From Gammaproteobacteria bacterium (lineage in GTDB: Bacteria; Pseudomonadota; Gammaproteobacteria; Pseudomonadales; Pseudomonadaceae), in NCBI GenBank assembly GCA_012728415.1, contig JAAYFD010000029.1, positions 1-60,770 on the forward strand: DNA of 60,770 bases, in the 5' to 3' direction. A model generated the notes under the pieces. The model saw nothing but the letters and a program-made list of their open reading frames with translations, ran no database searches and was not told the DNA's origin. Position 1 is the first letter of the stretch. Each line of letters starts with the position of its first letter. The translations under genes were made by a program, and so were the position numbers. This document shows positions 47,251 through 55,170 of the stretch, piece by piece.

Positions 47251-47745
47251 ATGAACAAAATGCTTTATCTTTACACATCATTTAACGGACGCCTTAACCG
47301 GCAACCTTTCTGGCTGGCCAGCATCGGCCTTTTCCTGCTTGCCCTGGTGCTGTCTGTCGTGGTTATCCTGCCGCTGGCCAGCATCAGTGCTCTACTCGGT
47401 AAAGCGGTCAATTTCGTTCTGTCAGTAGCCATTCTCTATCCGGTGTGCGCCCTGGGCGTAAAACGACTCAAAGACAGAAACAAGCCGCTCTGGCTGATGG
47501 CTGTCTTCATTGCTCCGAGCCTGCTGTTTCAGGTGCTGGACTTGCTGGGACTTGCAACCCAGAGTGTCAGCATTCAAGGCCAAGCCATTGCCGCTCCTAC
47601 CTTGCTCGGCTCGGCCATCGGGCTGATCGGGCTGATTGTTGGCATCTGGGGGCTCATTACACTGGGGTTCAAGAAAGGCACCACCGGGCCCAACCCATAC
47701 GGCCCTGATCCACTGGCAACCATTCATACAGAAAACAACGCATAA
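47251..47745 (+). CDS. DUF805 family membrane protein
   Basis: A 164-residue inner-membrane protein with the DUF805 start FNGRLNRQPFWLASIG, three or four membrane segments (LFLLALVLSVVVILPLASI, FVLSVAILYPVCALGVKRLK, LIGLIVGIWGLITLGF) and the family end KKGTTGPNPYGPDPL. AAGGAGG precedes ATG 47251. Probably co-transcribed with the exported protein upstream. Function unknown. Confidence 0.9.
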   Translation: MNKMLYLYTSFNGRLNRQPFWLASIGLFLLALVLSVVVILPLASISALLGKAVNFVLSVAILYPVCALGVKRLKDRNKPLWLMAVFIAPSLLFQVLDLLGLATQSVSIQGQAIAAPTLLGSAIGLIGLIVGIWGLITLGFKKGTTGPNPYGPDPLATIHTENNA

Positions 47746-47790
47746 CACAGATACCATCTTTTCAGAGCCTGCCGTGCAGGCGTCAAGCAA

Positions 47791-47887
47791 GCACTGAATA
47801 AATGGCCGCGCTGTCAGCCCTGACTCGCCATCCTGCTGCCCTGCCGGCGTGCCCATGCGCCATACGATTTGCCGGCTTATTCAGTGC
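47791..47887. repeat. Long-span inverted repeat between two convergent genes
   Basis: GCACTGAATAA (47791-47801) is the exact reverse complement of TTATTCAGTGC (47877-47887), enclosing 75 nt with further short complementary pieces. No gene is encoded. It might be a small mobile palindrome, a structured RNA or an extended bidirectional terminator. Confidence 0.55.
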
Positions 47888-47922
47888 CTTCCCCGACATA
47901 CTCCGGGCGGTGTAACAACAAG

Positions 47923-48546
47923 CTACCCGTCCCGCTCTCGGTGATCAGCTGGCTCAGCTGTATTCTGCCCAGAAAAATAATGCTCAAATAGCTCTCGTCC
48001 ACTCAGGCTGAACCAAAGCACCACAGGCAAAATGGAAGGAAAAATCAAAGCGCCCATCTGGTAGCATACCGCCAATAAATTGCTACGAAAACCACCCAGC
48101 GGGCCATTGGGCAACAAAACTGGATCAAGGTTAAAATAGACGGTTTTCAACAACTCCATCAAAGTGCCAAAGCTGACGCCAAGCAACAATACCAGCAGCG
48201 CGATCCACTTCAAGCTCCCGGCAACCGGACGTGAAGAAAAGGCAAACAACAACGTAAAAAACAACGGAATGCTATAGCCATACACCATGGGCCTTGCGGA
48301 AATACTCAACTCCGCCGTCTGCCCGGCAGGCACCACCAACTCACCCCAGGCACCCTCAGCAACCGTAATGGTGCCATGCACCAGTACCCCCGCATAGTCA
48401 ACACTGGTAATCAACCCGCCCGACAGCCAGTTGGCCGGATGAGCAACAACAAAGCCGGTAATCATGGCAATCAATGGCGAGCAGTAATACCAGATGGCAA
48501 ATAAAACCGGCATGCAAAGCAATGCCAGTAAAATTTTCTTTTTCAC
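47923..48546 (-). CDS. Exosortase H-associated membrane protein
   Basis: A 207-residue membrane protein encoded immediately downstream of exosortase H on the same strand. It has an N-terminal segment (ILLALLCMPVLFAIWYY), three more segments (SIPLFFTLLFAFSS, LKWIALLVLLLGVSFGTLM, SNLLAVCYQMGALIFPSILPV) and a periplasmic beta-rich part. Size and position match the protein repeatedly found next to XrtH; it is thought to assist sorting, but its biochemical role is not known. Confidence 0.8.
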   Translation of the reverse strand: MKKKILLALLCMPVLFAIWYYCSPLIAMITGFVVAHPANWLSGGLITSVDYAGVLVHGTITVAEGAWGELVVPAGQTAELSISARPMVYGYSIPLFFTLLFAFSSRPVAGSLKWIALLVLLLGVSFGTLMELLKTVYFNLDPVLLPNGPLGGFRSNLLAVCYQMGALIFPSILPVVLWFSLSGRELFEHYFSGQNTAEPADHRERDG

Positions 48547-48617
48547 TTACCTCATCCTTTTATTCCCACCAGCCTCTACCGCCGGAGCCAGGCTAGCCGA
48601 TACCTGTTGCTACCCGC

Positions 48618-49142
48618 TCATTGGCTGGACGCTACCGCAGCCGCCGGTGTGGCATTGCCTTCTGCCGGGTCCCGCCCAAAGCGTAACCACAGCAAAAATA
48701 CAATAAACACATCCAGCATGATCAGTGCTTGCCACAGGTACAGATGCGCCCACTCGAAGGCGGTCATGTTCCACTGGCCGAGGTAAAACAGGCTGATGAT
48801 ACGCACGATGTTGACGGCATGCAGGGAAACCAGGCCGATGCCCACACCCAGCAGGCGGCTTTTCCAGCTGCGCGGAAAGGTCATGATGGCAGAAAACAAA
48901 ATAATGCTGGCTTCGATACCGTTGCAGCCCGCCTCGATGGAGACGGCAAACTGGTTGACGGTGTTGTAGATGATGACGCCATAGGACATGACGTTGTCGT
49001 CAAACAGATGAATCAGACTGATGCTTACGGTTGCCAGCAACGCGGTAAAAGGCTGCACAAAATGCTGCTGGACAGGCGGCGTCAGCTCGATGACAAACAG
49101 TGTGACCAGCAAGGTAAAAAACAGGAACAGAAATTTTTTCAT
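48618..49142 (-). CDS. xrtH: Exosortase H
   Basis: Membrane cysteine transpeptidase-like enzyme that processes proteins carrying a short C-terminal sorting tail. The 174-residue protein has about five membrane segments and the exosortase triad C73 (SIEAGCNGIEAS), R114 (VNIVRIISLFYLG) and H133 (FEWAHLYLWQALIM). The small size and WQALIM ending fit the XrtH (IPTL-CTERM) branch. I chose ATG 49142 because it gives the typical charged start MKKFLF; 27 in-frame codons upstream are not membrane-like. A CRP/Vfr-like site lies about 160 bp upstream. The probable substrate is encoded 0.4 kb upstream. Confidence 0.9.
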   Translation of the reverse strand: MKKFLFLFFTLLVTLFVIELTPPVQQHFVQPFTALLATVSISLIHLFDDNVMSYGVIIYNTVNQFAVSIEAGCNGIEASIILFSAIMTFPRSWKSRLLGVGIGLVSLHAVNIVRIISLFYLGQWNMTAFEWAHLYLWQALIMLDVFIVFLLWLRFGRDPAEGNATPAAAVASSQ

Positions 49143-49301
49143 TGGAAGGCAATCAAGATCATTTATATTTTTGTATTCAAGGCTTGGTACGACCTGCCGC
49201 AAAAGCAGTTGCTTTGGCGTCAATTTTCCAGCACATACTCGATCACAGTCAGAATGATATCACAGTAATCGAGCAAACAAGCTTATACACATTCAGAAAA
49301 C

Positions 49302-49317
49302 CGTGAAGCTGATCACA
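49302..49317 (-). promoter_or_regulatory. CRP/Vfr-like site upstream of exosortase H
   Basis: CGTGAAGCTGATCACA matches the TGTGA-N6-TCACA palindrome with one mismatch. With the -10 candidate TATCAT at 49259-49254 the site centre would lie near -62, the class I activator position, though another -10 candidate (TATAAG, 49287-49282) would put it nearer -35. Confidence 0.5.
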
Positions 49318-49503
49318 ATAATGGATAACTATACTTAAACTGAATATTTTTCGGCATTACATGCCCGCCAGATTTCGACACGGCAACCCGTGAGCAGGCA
49401 TACTACTGCGCCCCACCCGCTTCTTGCAGAACGATGCAATATGCACAATGACAGCCCTGCTCGCACGCCCCTTTGGGCACTCTCGGCAACAAAAAACGCG
49501 GAC

Positions 49504-49531
49504 AAAAAAACAGGGGGCCGAAGCCCCCTGT
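49504..49531 (-). terminator. Terminator of the DUF11 surface protein gene
   Basis: Minus-strand stem ACAGGGGGC-TTCG-GCCCCCTGT with a UUCG-type loop, followed by TTTTTTTGTC. It lies 22 bp after the stop codon and separates the surface protein transcript from xrtH. Confidence 0.95.
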
Positions 49532-49553
49532 CAAGTCAACTCCTGATGGTTAA

Positions 49554-52500
49554 TCAGGCATGCTTGCGCATGTGAAAGCGACGGGCAATCCAGCCCATGC
49601 CCAAGATCAGCGCCAGCAGGGCCAGCGGGTTGTCTACGGGGACTGGGGTTGGTTTCAGTGGTGGTTTCACTGGGGTTTTAACCTCGCCACAATCGTTACC
49701 TGGGTTGGGATCACCCTCGCCTTTCACGCACGCCATGTTCACCAATGGCGCAGTGCCGTTGTAGGGGTCCGCGATAGTCGCTTCAATCACGAAGTCCTTT
49801 GAAGCTTCCTTTGCCAAAGTGCCCACATCAAACGTTACAGTGCGGGTATCGGCGTCATAGCTACCACCGGACACATAGTCCAACCCCTTCGGTAGCACAT
49901 CGGTAACGACCGCATTGGTGCTTGCTTCAGGGCCATGGTTGGTCACTGTAAGGGTGTAGGTCACAGCCGCACCGGGCTCCAGAGGATCATTGGCTGGATC
50001 GGTGTTGTCGGTTTTTACCAAGGCAAGGTCGGCAACTTCGGGGTCCTTAACGGTACTATTGAGGCGCACCGAGGTGCGATCTTCCGTATCGTTGTTGGCA
50101 TAGGGGTTCGCAAGTCCCGCTTTCCACTCCTTCTCATCCACTTTGACTGTAGCGTTGTGGAAGATGGTTCCGGTGCTGCGGCCATCAGGCAGGCTATGGG
50201 CACGCATCTTGAACTTGATGGTGATGACTTCATCCGGCGCAACGAGCGGGAAGCTGCACTCCAATTGCAAGGGCGTGGCGGCTGCCGGATCGGCAAGTGC
50301 GCCAACGTCGGGCTGCTCGCACAGGTTAGCTGACAGGGGCGTTTCTGATCCTGAGCCCACTTTGCTGGTCACCGAGATGTTTCCGAGATATTCAAACACT
50401 GCGGTGGACGGGTACTCAATGCCGCCGATGTTCAGCGTGCCGGGGAAGACATCCGTCATCACCATGTTGGTCGCATAGGTCGGGCCGGTGTTCTTGACCG
50501 TGATGGTGTATTCCGTTTCCTTATCGCCATCCGCTGCCGTCAGGTCCAGAGCATCTTTGCTGTGGCCCATGTTGATCAGCACATCCAGCTCTTCCTCGGT
50601 CAGAGTGACCTCGGCAGTTGCCTCGTTGTCGCTCTTGTCCGGCTCATTGGTTTTGGTGCCGACTCTGACAGTGTTGGGCAGCTCAGTGCCTCCACCTGAA
50701 CCGGGTGCCGCCACTGGCACGGAACGCAAGTCATAGTTGACCTGGCGGTTGCCGTTTCGGACGAGGAATTTGGAGTCACCCTCGACACCCCAAACACACT
50801 CCAACACACCACCGGGATCGCCTGCAGGCTGCAGCTCACCAGCTGTCATATCAGGGGCCACATCCGCGCCCCCTGTTGCCTCTTTGACCACACGGCAAGT
50901 GCCATCACTCACCGTTGGCGTGCCCACCAGAATGGCACCTGCAGGCAAGGTATCGCGCAGCCAGACGTTTTCAGCCGACGAAGGGCCTTGGTTGGTGGCC
51001 GTGACGGTGTAGCGCATCAGCGAGCCGGCCGCAGCGCTCTTGTTATTGCTGCCTGTCCCGCCCTCGGATGTTGCAACCACCTTGCTTGCAACCAGATTGA
51101 CACGGGCCGTGACGCGGCTTGTTATCGTACTGCTGTTATTGTTCGAGTCGTGGTCATAGGTCGTATTGGAATAGATAAAAGCTGTATTGCCTCTGTCTTC
51201 ACCTACTTCTGCCACGTTCGGACGGACGGTGACAGTGATGGTCTGCTCAGCACCATTGGCCAGTGTGCCCAGCTGGCAGTTCAGGGTATGTGACGTTCCT
51301 GTAGCTCCTGCCGTAGGTGTGCAAGTCTGATCGGTCTTCAAGCCTGTAATACCCACTAAGCTGACACCGGTCGGAACCAGGCTGTCAAACTTGTCATAGA
51401 GAACGACGTTTTCACTGTCTTTGGGGCCATTGTTTTTGATCACAAAGGTGTAGGTGAGGTTTTCACCGGCATAGACATCGCCACTGGCGGTTTTGATAAT
51501 TTCCAGATCAGCCTGGTTGCCTTCATTTGGGTCGGTGTTAGAGGCTCCCACATCGACGCCAGCACAGTTGTTGCCAGGCTTGTCATCTTCACGCGTCGGC
51601 GTTCCGGAAACTGAGCCAAAAGCAACACAGGCCTCGTTTTTTGCATTGCCTTCGGTGGTGCGCTTGGCGTTAAGAATCAGGGAGCGAGTCTGTCCATCGG
51701 CAAACCCACCGCTGTGCGTGCAGGTAAAGGTCGTAGCACCAGTCGCTGGCAATCCTGTGCAGGTCCAGTCATTGGCAGTATGAGTGTCTTCAACTGTGAC
51801 ACCTACAGGCAAGGTTTCCGTAATCACCACAGGCGGGTTGTCACCACCTGCCGCCGGGATGGCCAGCGGGCCGTTGTTTGTCACTCTCAGGGTGTATTGG
51901 TAGGTATCGCCAACCTGTACAGCCACGTTGATACCGTTCTGGTAGTTGCTGGCAGTTTTGCTGAGGCTCAGGTCAGAGCCATTGGAGCCGGTCACCTTTG
52001 CGCCATCGGTATTGTTGCCAGAAACCGGATCAGTGGCACCTGAGGTGATGCTCACCTCAGCACTGTTTGTCTGGTCACCTTTTTTGGTCACCTTCGCAAT
52101 CACCGTGATGACAGGCAAGTCGTTGTAGCTTGAAACGCCGCCAGCGGGCACGGTGTAATTACAAGAGCTGTCGCTGTCGGAGCAGGACCAAGGCGAGTCA
52201 GCAGTCATGCTCACAAGAGTCAACCCGCCTGGCAGGCTGTCTTCAACCTTGACAACTGCGCCTTCAGGCAAAAAACCACCCAGCAGACGGGGCTTGATGA
52301 TAAAGGTGGTTTCCTCCCCCAGCGCGACCATGCTTGAACCATTCCTTGTTTTGGTGACGGTCATGTCGGCAGAGGCTTCACTCTTAGTATGCACGGTGCT
52401 GCTGCCGGTGTTGTTGTCCGGATTGCCATCCGGCATGGGGTTGTTTATGCCAGAGGTTTGGTACGCCTTGACTTCATAGCCGTGCGTCACTTGAACATCG

Positions 52501-53381
52501 GGAGCATCTGCCGTCCCCGTGACGACAAGATCCGGAGCGGCCTCATTCACCGCCAACGCACCTGAGCGGGCACAGCTGACCTGCGTCCCCTCTCGTGCGG
52601 GCAAACCAGTTGGGTCATAAGAGCAGGTCCAGCCGGTGCCAGTGATTCCTGTTACAGACCCGCCAGTTCCGACTTCAAAGCTGACCACCACACGTCCAGC
52701 CGAAGGAATGTCGACCGGCCCATGGTTGGTCACCTTGACGGTTTGTGTGTAGGGAGTGCCTGCAGGAATTTTTGTCGTATCATCATTCGTGTTGTATTCG
52801 TCGCTGCCTTCTACAACCAACCCGACATCCGCCGCCGTATAAGTGGTGATATTGCGCGGGATATTGGTCTCGTTAGTCGGATCGCTGTCGCTGCTGCTCT
52901 GATCTGCACTGGCAGAAGCATAAGCCCTCCAGTTGTTTCCTACAGTCGGGATGGTGACATTGAAGCGAACAGCAACCGTATCATCTTGATTGGTGAGTTG
53001 ACCGTCATCTAGGTTACAAGTGATCTCCTGATTGCCAGCGCTGATCTCACCCGAAGTAAGGTCGCAAGCGCCTGCACCTGCTGGTTCGAACACAACACTA
53101 TCCAGCGTCACCCCGACCGGCAGCTTTTCAACCAGCTTCACGTCAGTTGCTGCCGGTGTTTGATTCAAGATGACCTTGGCCACATAGGCAAACTTGCCCC
53201 CAGCCGGCCCGCTGGCATCGCCGCCAACCACTTCCTTCATGCTCCCATAGGGAATAGTGGCATCGGGATCAGGGATGAACACATCGTGATTGACCAGCAG
53301 GTCAAAGGCGTGAGCACTGCCCGCCGCCATCATCAATCCCGCCGCAAACGCGCTGCGACGGGCCCATAAAGGTATATTCAT
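49554..53381 (-). CDS. Very large exported DUF11-repeat surface protein with exosortase-type C-terminal tail
   Basis: A protein of about 1275 residues. It has a signal peptide (RRSAFAAGLMMAAGSAHA, cleaved before FDLLVNHD), then about eight to nine tandem DUF11-like beta-sandwich repeats of about 120-140 residues. Each contains a motif such as YTLTVTNHGPEASTNAVVTD, DVLPKGLDYVS or NNTD, and paired cysteines occur. The C-terminal tail reads VPVDNPLALLALILGMGW, then the basic IARRFHMRKHA: motif, hydrophobic span, basic end, the layout of an exosortase substrate. I prefer the ATG at 53381 to that at 53387 because AAGAGAAG then has proper spacing. Expected to be surface-anchored or secreted after XrtH processing. 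Confidence 0.9.
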   Translation of the reverse strand: MNIPLWARRSAFAAGLMMAAGSAHAFDLLVNHDVFIPDPDATIPYGSMKEVVGGDASGPAGGKFAYVAKVILNQTPAATDVKLVEKLPVGVTLDSVVFEPAGAGACDLTSGEISAGNQEITCNLDDGQLTNQDDTVAVRFNVTIPTVGNNWRAYASASADQSSSDSDPTNETNIPRNITTYTAADVGLVVEGSDEYNTNDDTTKIPAGTPYTQTVKVTNHGPVDIPSAGRVVVSFEVGTGGSVTGITGTGWTCSYDPTGLPAREGTQVSCARSGALAVNEAAPDLVVTGTADAPDVQVTHGYEVKAYQTSGINNPMPDGNPDNNTGSSTVHTKSEASADMTVTKTRNGSSMVALGEETTFIIKPRLLGGFLPEGAVVKVEDSLPGGLTLVSMTADSPWSCSDSDSSCNYTVPAGGVSSYNDLPVITVIAKVTKKGDQTNSAEVSITSGATDPVSGNNTDGAKVTGSNGSDLSLSKTASNYQNGINVAVQVGDTYQYTLRVTNNGPLAIPAAGGDNPPVVITETLPVGVTVEDTHTANDWTCTGLPATGATTFTCTHSGGFADGQTRSLILNAKRTTEGNAKNEACVAFGSVSGTPTREDDKPGNNCAGVDVGASNTDPNEGNQADLEIIKTASGDVYAGENLTYTFVIKNNGPKDSENVVLYDKFDSLVPTGVSLVGITGLKTDQTCTPTAGATGTSHTLNCQLGTLANGAEQTITVTVRPNVAEVGEDRGNTAFIYSNTTYDHDSNNNSSTITSRVTARVNLVASKVVATSEGGTGSNNKSAAAGSLMRYTVTATNQGPSSAENVWLRDTLPAGAILVGTPTVSDGTCRVVKEATGGADVAPDMTAGELQPAGDPGGVLECVWGVEGDSKFLVRNGNRQVNYDLRSVPVAAPGSGGGTELPNTVRVGTKTNEPDKSDNEATAEVTLTEEELDVLINMGHSKDALDLTAADGDKETEYTITVKNTGPTYATNMVMTDVFPGTLNIGGIEYPSTAVFEYLGNISVTSKVGSGSETPLSANLCEQPDVGALADPAAATPLQLECSFPLVAPDEVITIKFKMRAHSLPDGRSTGTIFHNATVKVDEKEWKAGLANPYANNDTEDRTSVRLNSTVKDPEVADLALVKTDNTDPANDPLEPGAAVTYTLTVTNHGPEASTNAVVTDVLPKGLDYVSGGSYDADTRTVTFDVGTLAKEASKDFVIEATIADPYNGTAPLVNMACVKGEGDPNPGNDCGEVKTPVKPPLKPTPVPVDNPLALLALILGMGWIARRFHMRKHA

Positions 53382-53464
53382 AAGCATCTTCTCTTGCGAA
53401 TCGTTTACCTACCAGTTTTGTGACGTCAAAAAACCAACTCTCATCCCTGTTGAGTCAGATATAA

Positions 53465-53524
53465 ATCATACTGATAAACAAATACTTATGATAACCACTT
53501 GGCATAAGTGTGATCTTGCTCACA
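53465..53524 (-). promoter_or_regulatory. CRP/Vfr site and promoter of the DUF11 gene
   Basis: TGTGATCTTGCTCACA (53509-53524) is a perfect TGTGA-N6-TCACA palindrome with flanking symmetry (AAG...CTT). A -10 candidate TATGAT lies at 53470-53465 on the minus strand; the site centre is then about 58-59 bp upstream of the likely transcript start, close to the -61.5 class I CRP position. The gene begins at 53381. Confidence 0.7.
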
Positions 53525-53646
53525 CTTTAACCGCTCGAACTTATTACTCTATAGCCAGCACCTGATTCAGCAGGTGAAAACCTGTGTTGTCATGGCCACT
53601 ACCCGAGAGCGCCTGTCCGGTAACAGGCGTCAATTGAACACCCCTG

Positions 53647-54324
53647 CTATGTGCCTTTCCAGGGCGCCTGTAAATAGCGGGTGCGATTGAAGGTCTCCAG
53701 CCATTCCGGCTTAAACACTACCAGCGCGGTAATCACTGTGCCGTTGATAAAGGCTTCGGGAAACGCCACCAGCAATACCATGCCGAAAAACTCGTCCAGC
53801 CAGGGCGGGAAGTCATATAACCCATTGGACCAGAGCAGGAGGAACCCGGAGGTAGCGCAAAGCACTGCAGTCAATGCTGCCGGAAAAAAGCAGGAGCAAA
53901 AAATATACACAAACAGGTTTTCCGGTTTGAAGCGCTCCACCCAGGCAGCAGCCAGCTCGGCTATCAGCACTGGCAGCACCACCAGCAACAAGCCGTTGGC
54001 GCCTACCGCTATCAGGTCGGGCTTGCCAAAAAAGACAATGACCAGCTGGGCAAACAGGCCGGCCAGAATCGCCAGCGGCCAGTGGAGCACCAGGGTCACG
54101 GCAGTCATGCCAATGAAATGTACCGCCACGCCGCTGGGGAAGTCGCGCCGCAGCAGCCAGAGCATGCACAGACAAAGAACCGTACCAAACAACAAGTGCT
54201 GACGGCGCATATCGCTAAACAGCTCCACCCAGGGAGCTTTGCCCAACGCCAGCAGAATAACCGGCCCATACAGCAGCCAGCCAAGCCAGAGTGTCAGCTC
54301 GTTCAGTACCATACTTGCGATCAT
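53647..54324 (-). CDS. CbiM-like energy-coupling factor transporter permease (orphan)
   Basis: A 225-residue inner-membrane protein with about six segments. The family-like PSGVAVHFIGMTAVTLVLHW and ANGLLLVVLPVLIAELAAAW resemble CbiM/NikM substrate-binding components that import cobalt or nickel. No CbiN, CbiQ or ATPase gene is adjacent, so the energy-coupling module must be elsewhere or the protein works alone, as proposed for some S-components. I see no cobalamin riboswitch upstream. Confidence 0.8.
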   Translation of the reverse strand: MIASMVLNELTLWLGWLLYGPVILLALGKAPWVELFSDMRRQHLLFGTVLCLCMLWLLRRDFPSGVAVHFIGMTAVTLVLHWPLAILAGLFAQLVIVFFGKPDLIAVGANGLLLVVLPVLIAELAAAWVERFKPENLFVYIFCSCFFPAALTAVLCATSGFLLLWSNGLYDFPPWLDEFFGMVLLVAFPEAFINGTVITALVVFKPEWLETFNRTRYLQAPWKGT

Positions 54325-54729
54325 TGCGGGGTCCTGTTGTCAGAGAATATACAGGGGCTTTTTGCTGCGGTCCCGGTCCGTCCGGGCTTGCCCCGGCTGG
54401 TGCCGGCCGCGTCAGCAGGCAGTCACGGCCCGTTGACGCCAGAACGACACCAAGGCCTGCCCCAGTATACCCTGTACAGGCAGCGGGTTTGACTCTCTGC
54501 ACGACATGGCCCCCATTACAGCGCCTGCAGCTCTTTATTGCTTGCTGGTTATCCGGCCCCGAACGCTGCACTCTCTGGCGCAAGCCACTTCAGCCACGTT
54601 CAGCGCCCCTTTATCACTGGTTTTGCCGCCTCTGCGAAGGTAACTTAACTCTTGTACACCCATAACCTGCACCCCAACACTTGACAAGCACAAAAAAAAC
54701 CCTAAAATGCACATCCGTCACCAAGACAA
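54325..54729. other. Spacer between the CbiM-like gene and the tRNA pair
   Basis: 405 bp with no credible gene. A GC-rich stretch (54370-54410) could fold, but it lacks the conserved B12-box and other riboswitch signatures. The tRNA promoter should lie in the AT-richer end (TTGACA-like TTGACAAGC at about 54680). Confidence 0.5.
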
Positions 54730-54805
<76 letters not shown>

Positions 54806-54820
54806 GTTTAAAAGCGAAAC

Positions 54821-54848
54821 CGCCGCTGATGATGTTAGCGGCGTTTTT
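54821..54848 (+). terminator. Hairpin with U-run between tRNA-Gly and tRNA-Cys
   Basis: CGCCGCT (54821-54827) pairs with AGCGGCG (54837-54843), followed by TTTTTG. It would terminate or partly attenuate tRNA-Gly transcription just before tRNA-Cys. Confidence 0.75.
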
Positions 54849-54853
54849 GTTTA

Positions 54854-54928
54854 GGCCGGGTGGCAGAATGGCTCATGCAGCGGATTGCAAATCCGTGTAT
54901 GCCGGTTCGATTCCGGCCTCGGCCTCCA
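54854..54928 (+). tRNA. tRNA-Cys (anticodon GCA)
   Basis: 75 nt including CCA. Acceptor stem GGCCGGG / CTCGGCC, anticodon stem-loop CGGATT-GCA-AATCCG, T-arm GCCGGTTCGATTCCGGC. A hairpin terminator follows immediately. Confidence 0.97.
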
Positions 54929-54933
54929 TAGCA

Positions 54934-54968
54934 AAGCCCCTGTGAAGTTTTTCATAGGGGCTTTTTGT
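54934..54968 (+). terminator. Terminator of tRNA-Cys
   Basis: AAAGCCCCTGTGAA pairs with TTCATAGGGGCTTT (one mismatch) and is followed by TTG; strong hairpin with U-run directly after the tRNA. Confidence 0.9.
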
Positions 54969-55170
54969 TATGTTTTGCGCATCAAAACCCGCATGCGATA
55001 TCAAAACGCCAGAAAAGTTCCATGGAAAAAGTGATTTTTCTGAATATTTCCTGAATAAGCCACTATTGGGGCTCGCAAACAGTATACAACTTAGGTATGC
55101 TACGCCCCGAATTATCCAAAGCTGGCTAAACGAGCCGGCAATAAACAATCTGTTCAACCAGGAGCAAACC

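Larger units (their letters stand above)
49143..49553. other. Spacer between exosortase H and the DUF11 protein gene
   Basis: 411 bp without a credible gene. It contains the CRP/Vfr-like site, AT-rich promoter-like sequence at about 49260-49350, and the DUF11 gene terminator at its right end. Confidence 0.6.

Noticed and set aside
54325-54729. Cobalamin riboswitch upstream of the CbiM-like gene
   Set aside because: No B12-box or other conserved riboswitch stretches are present on the minus strand.
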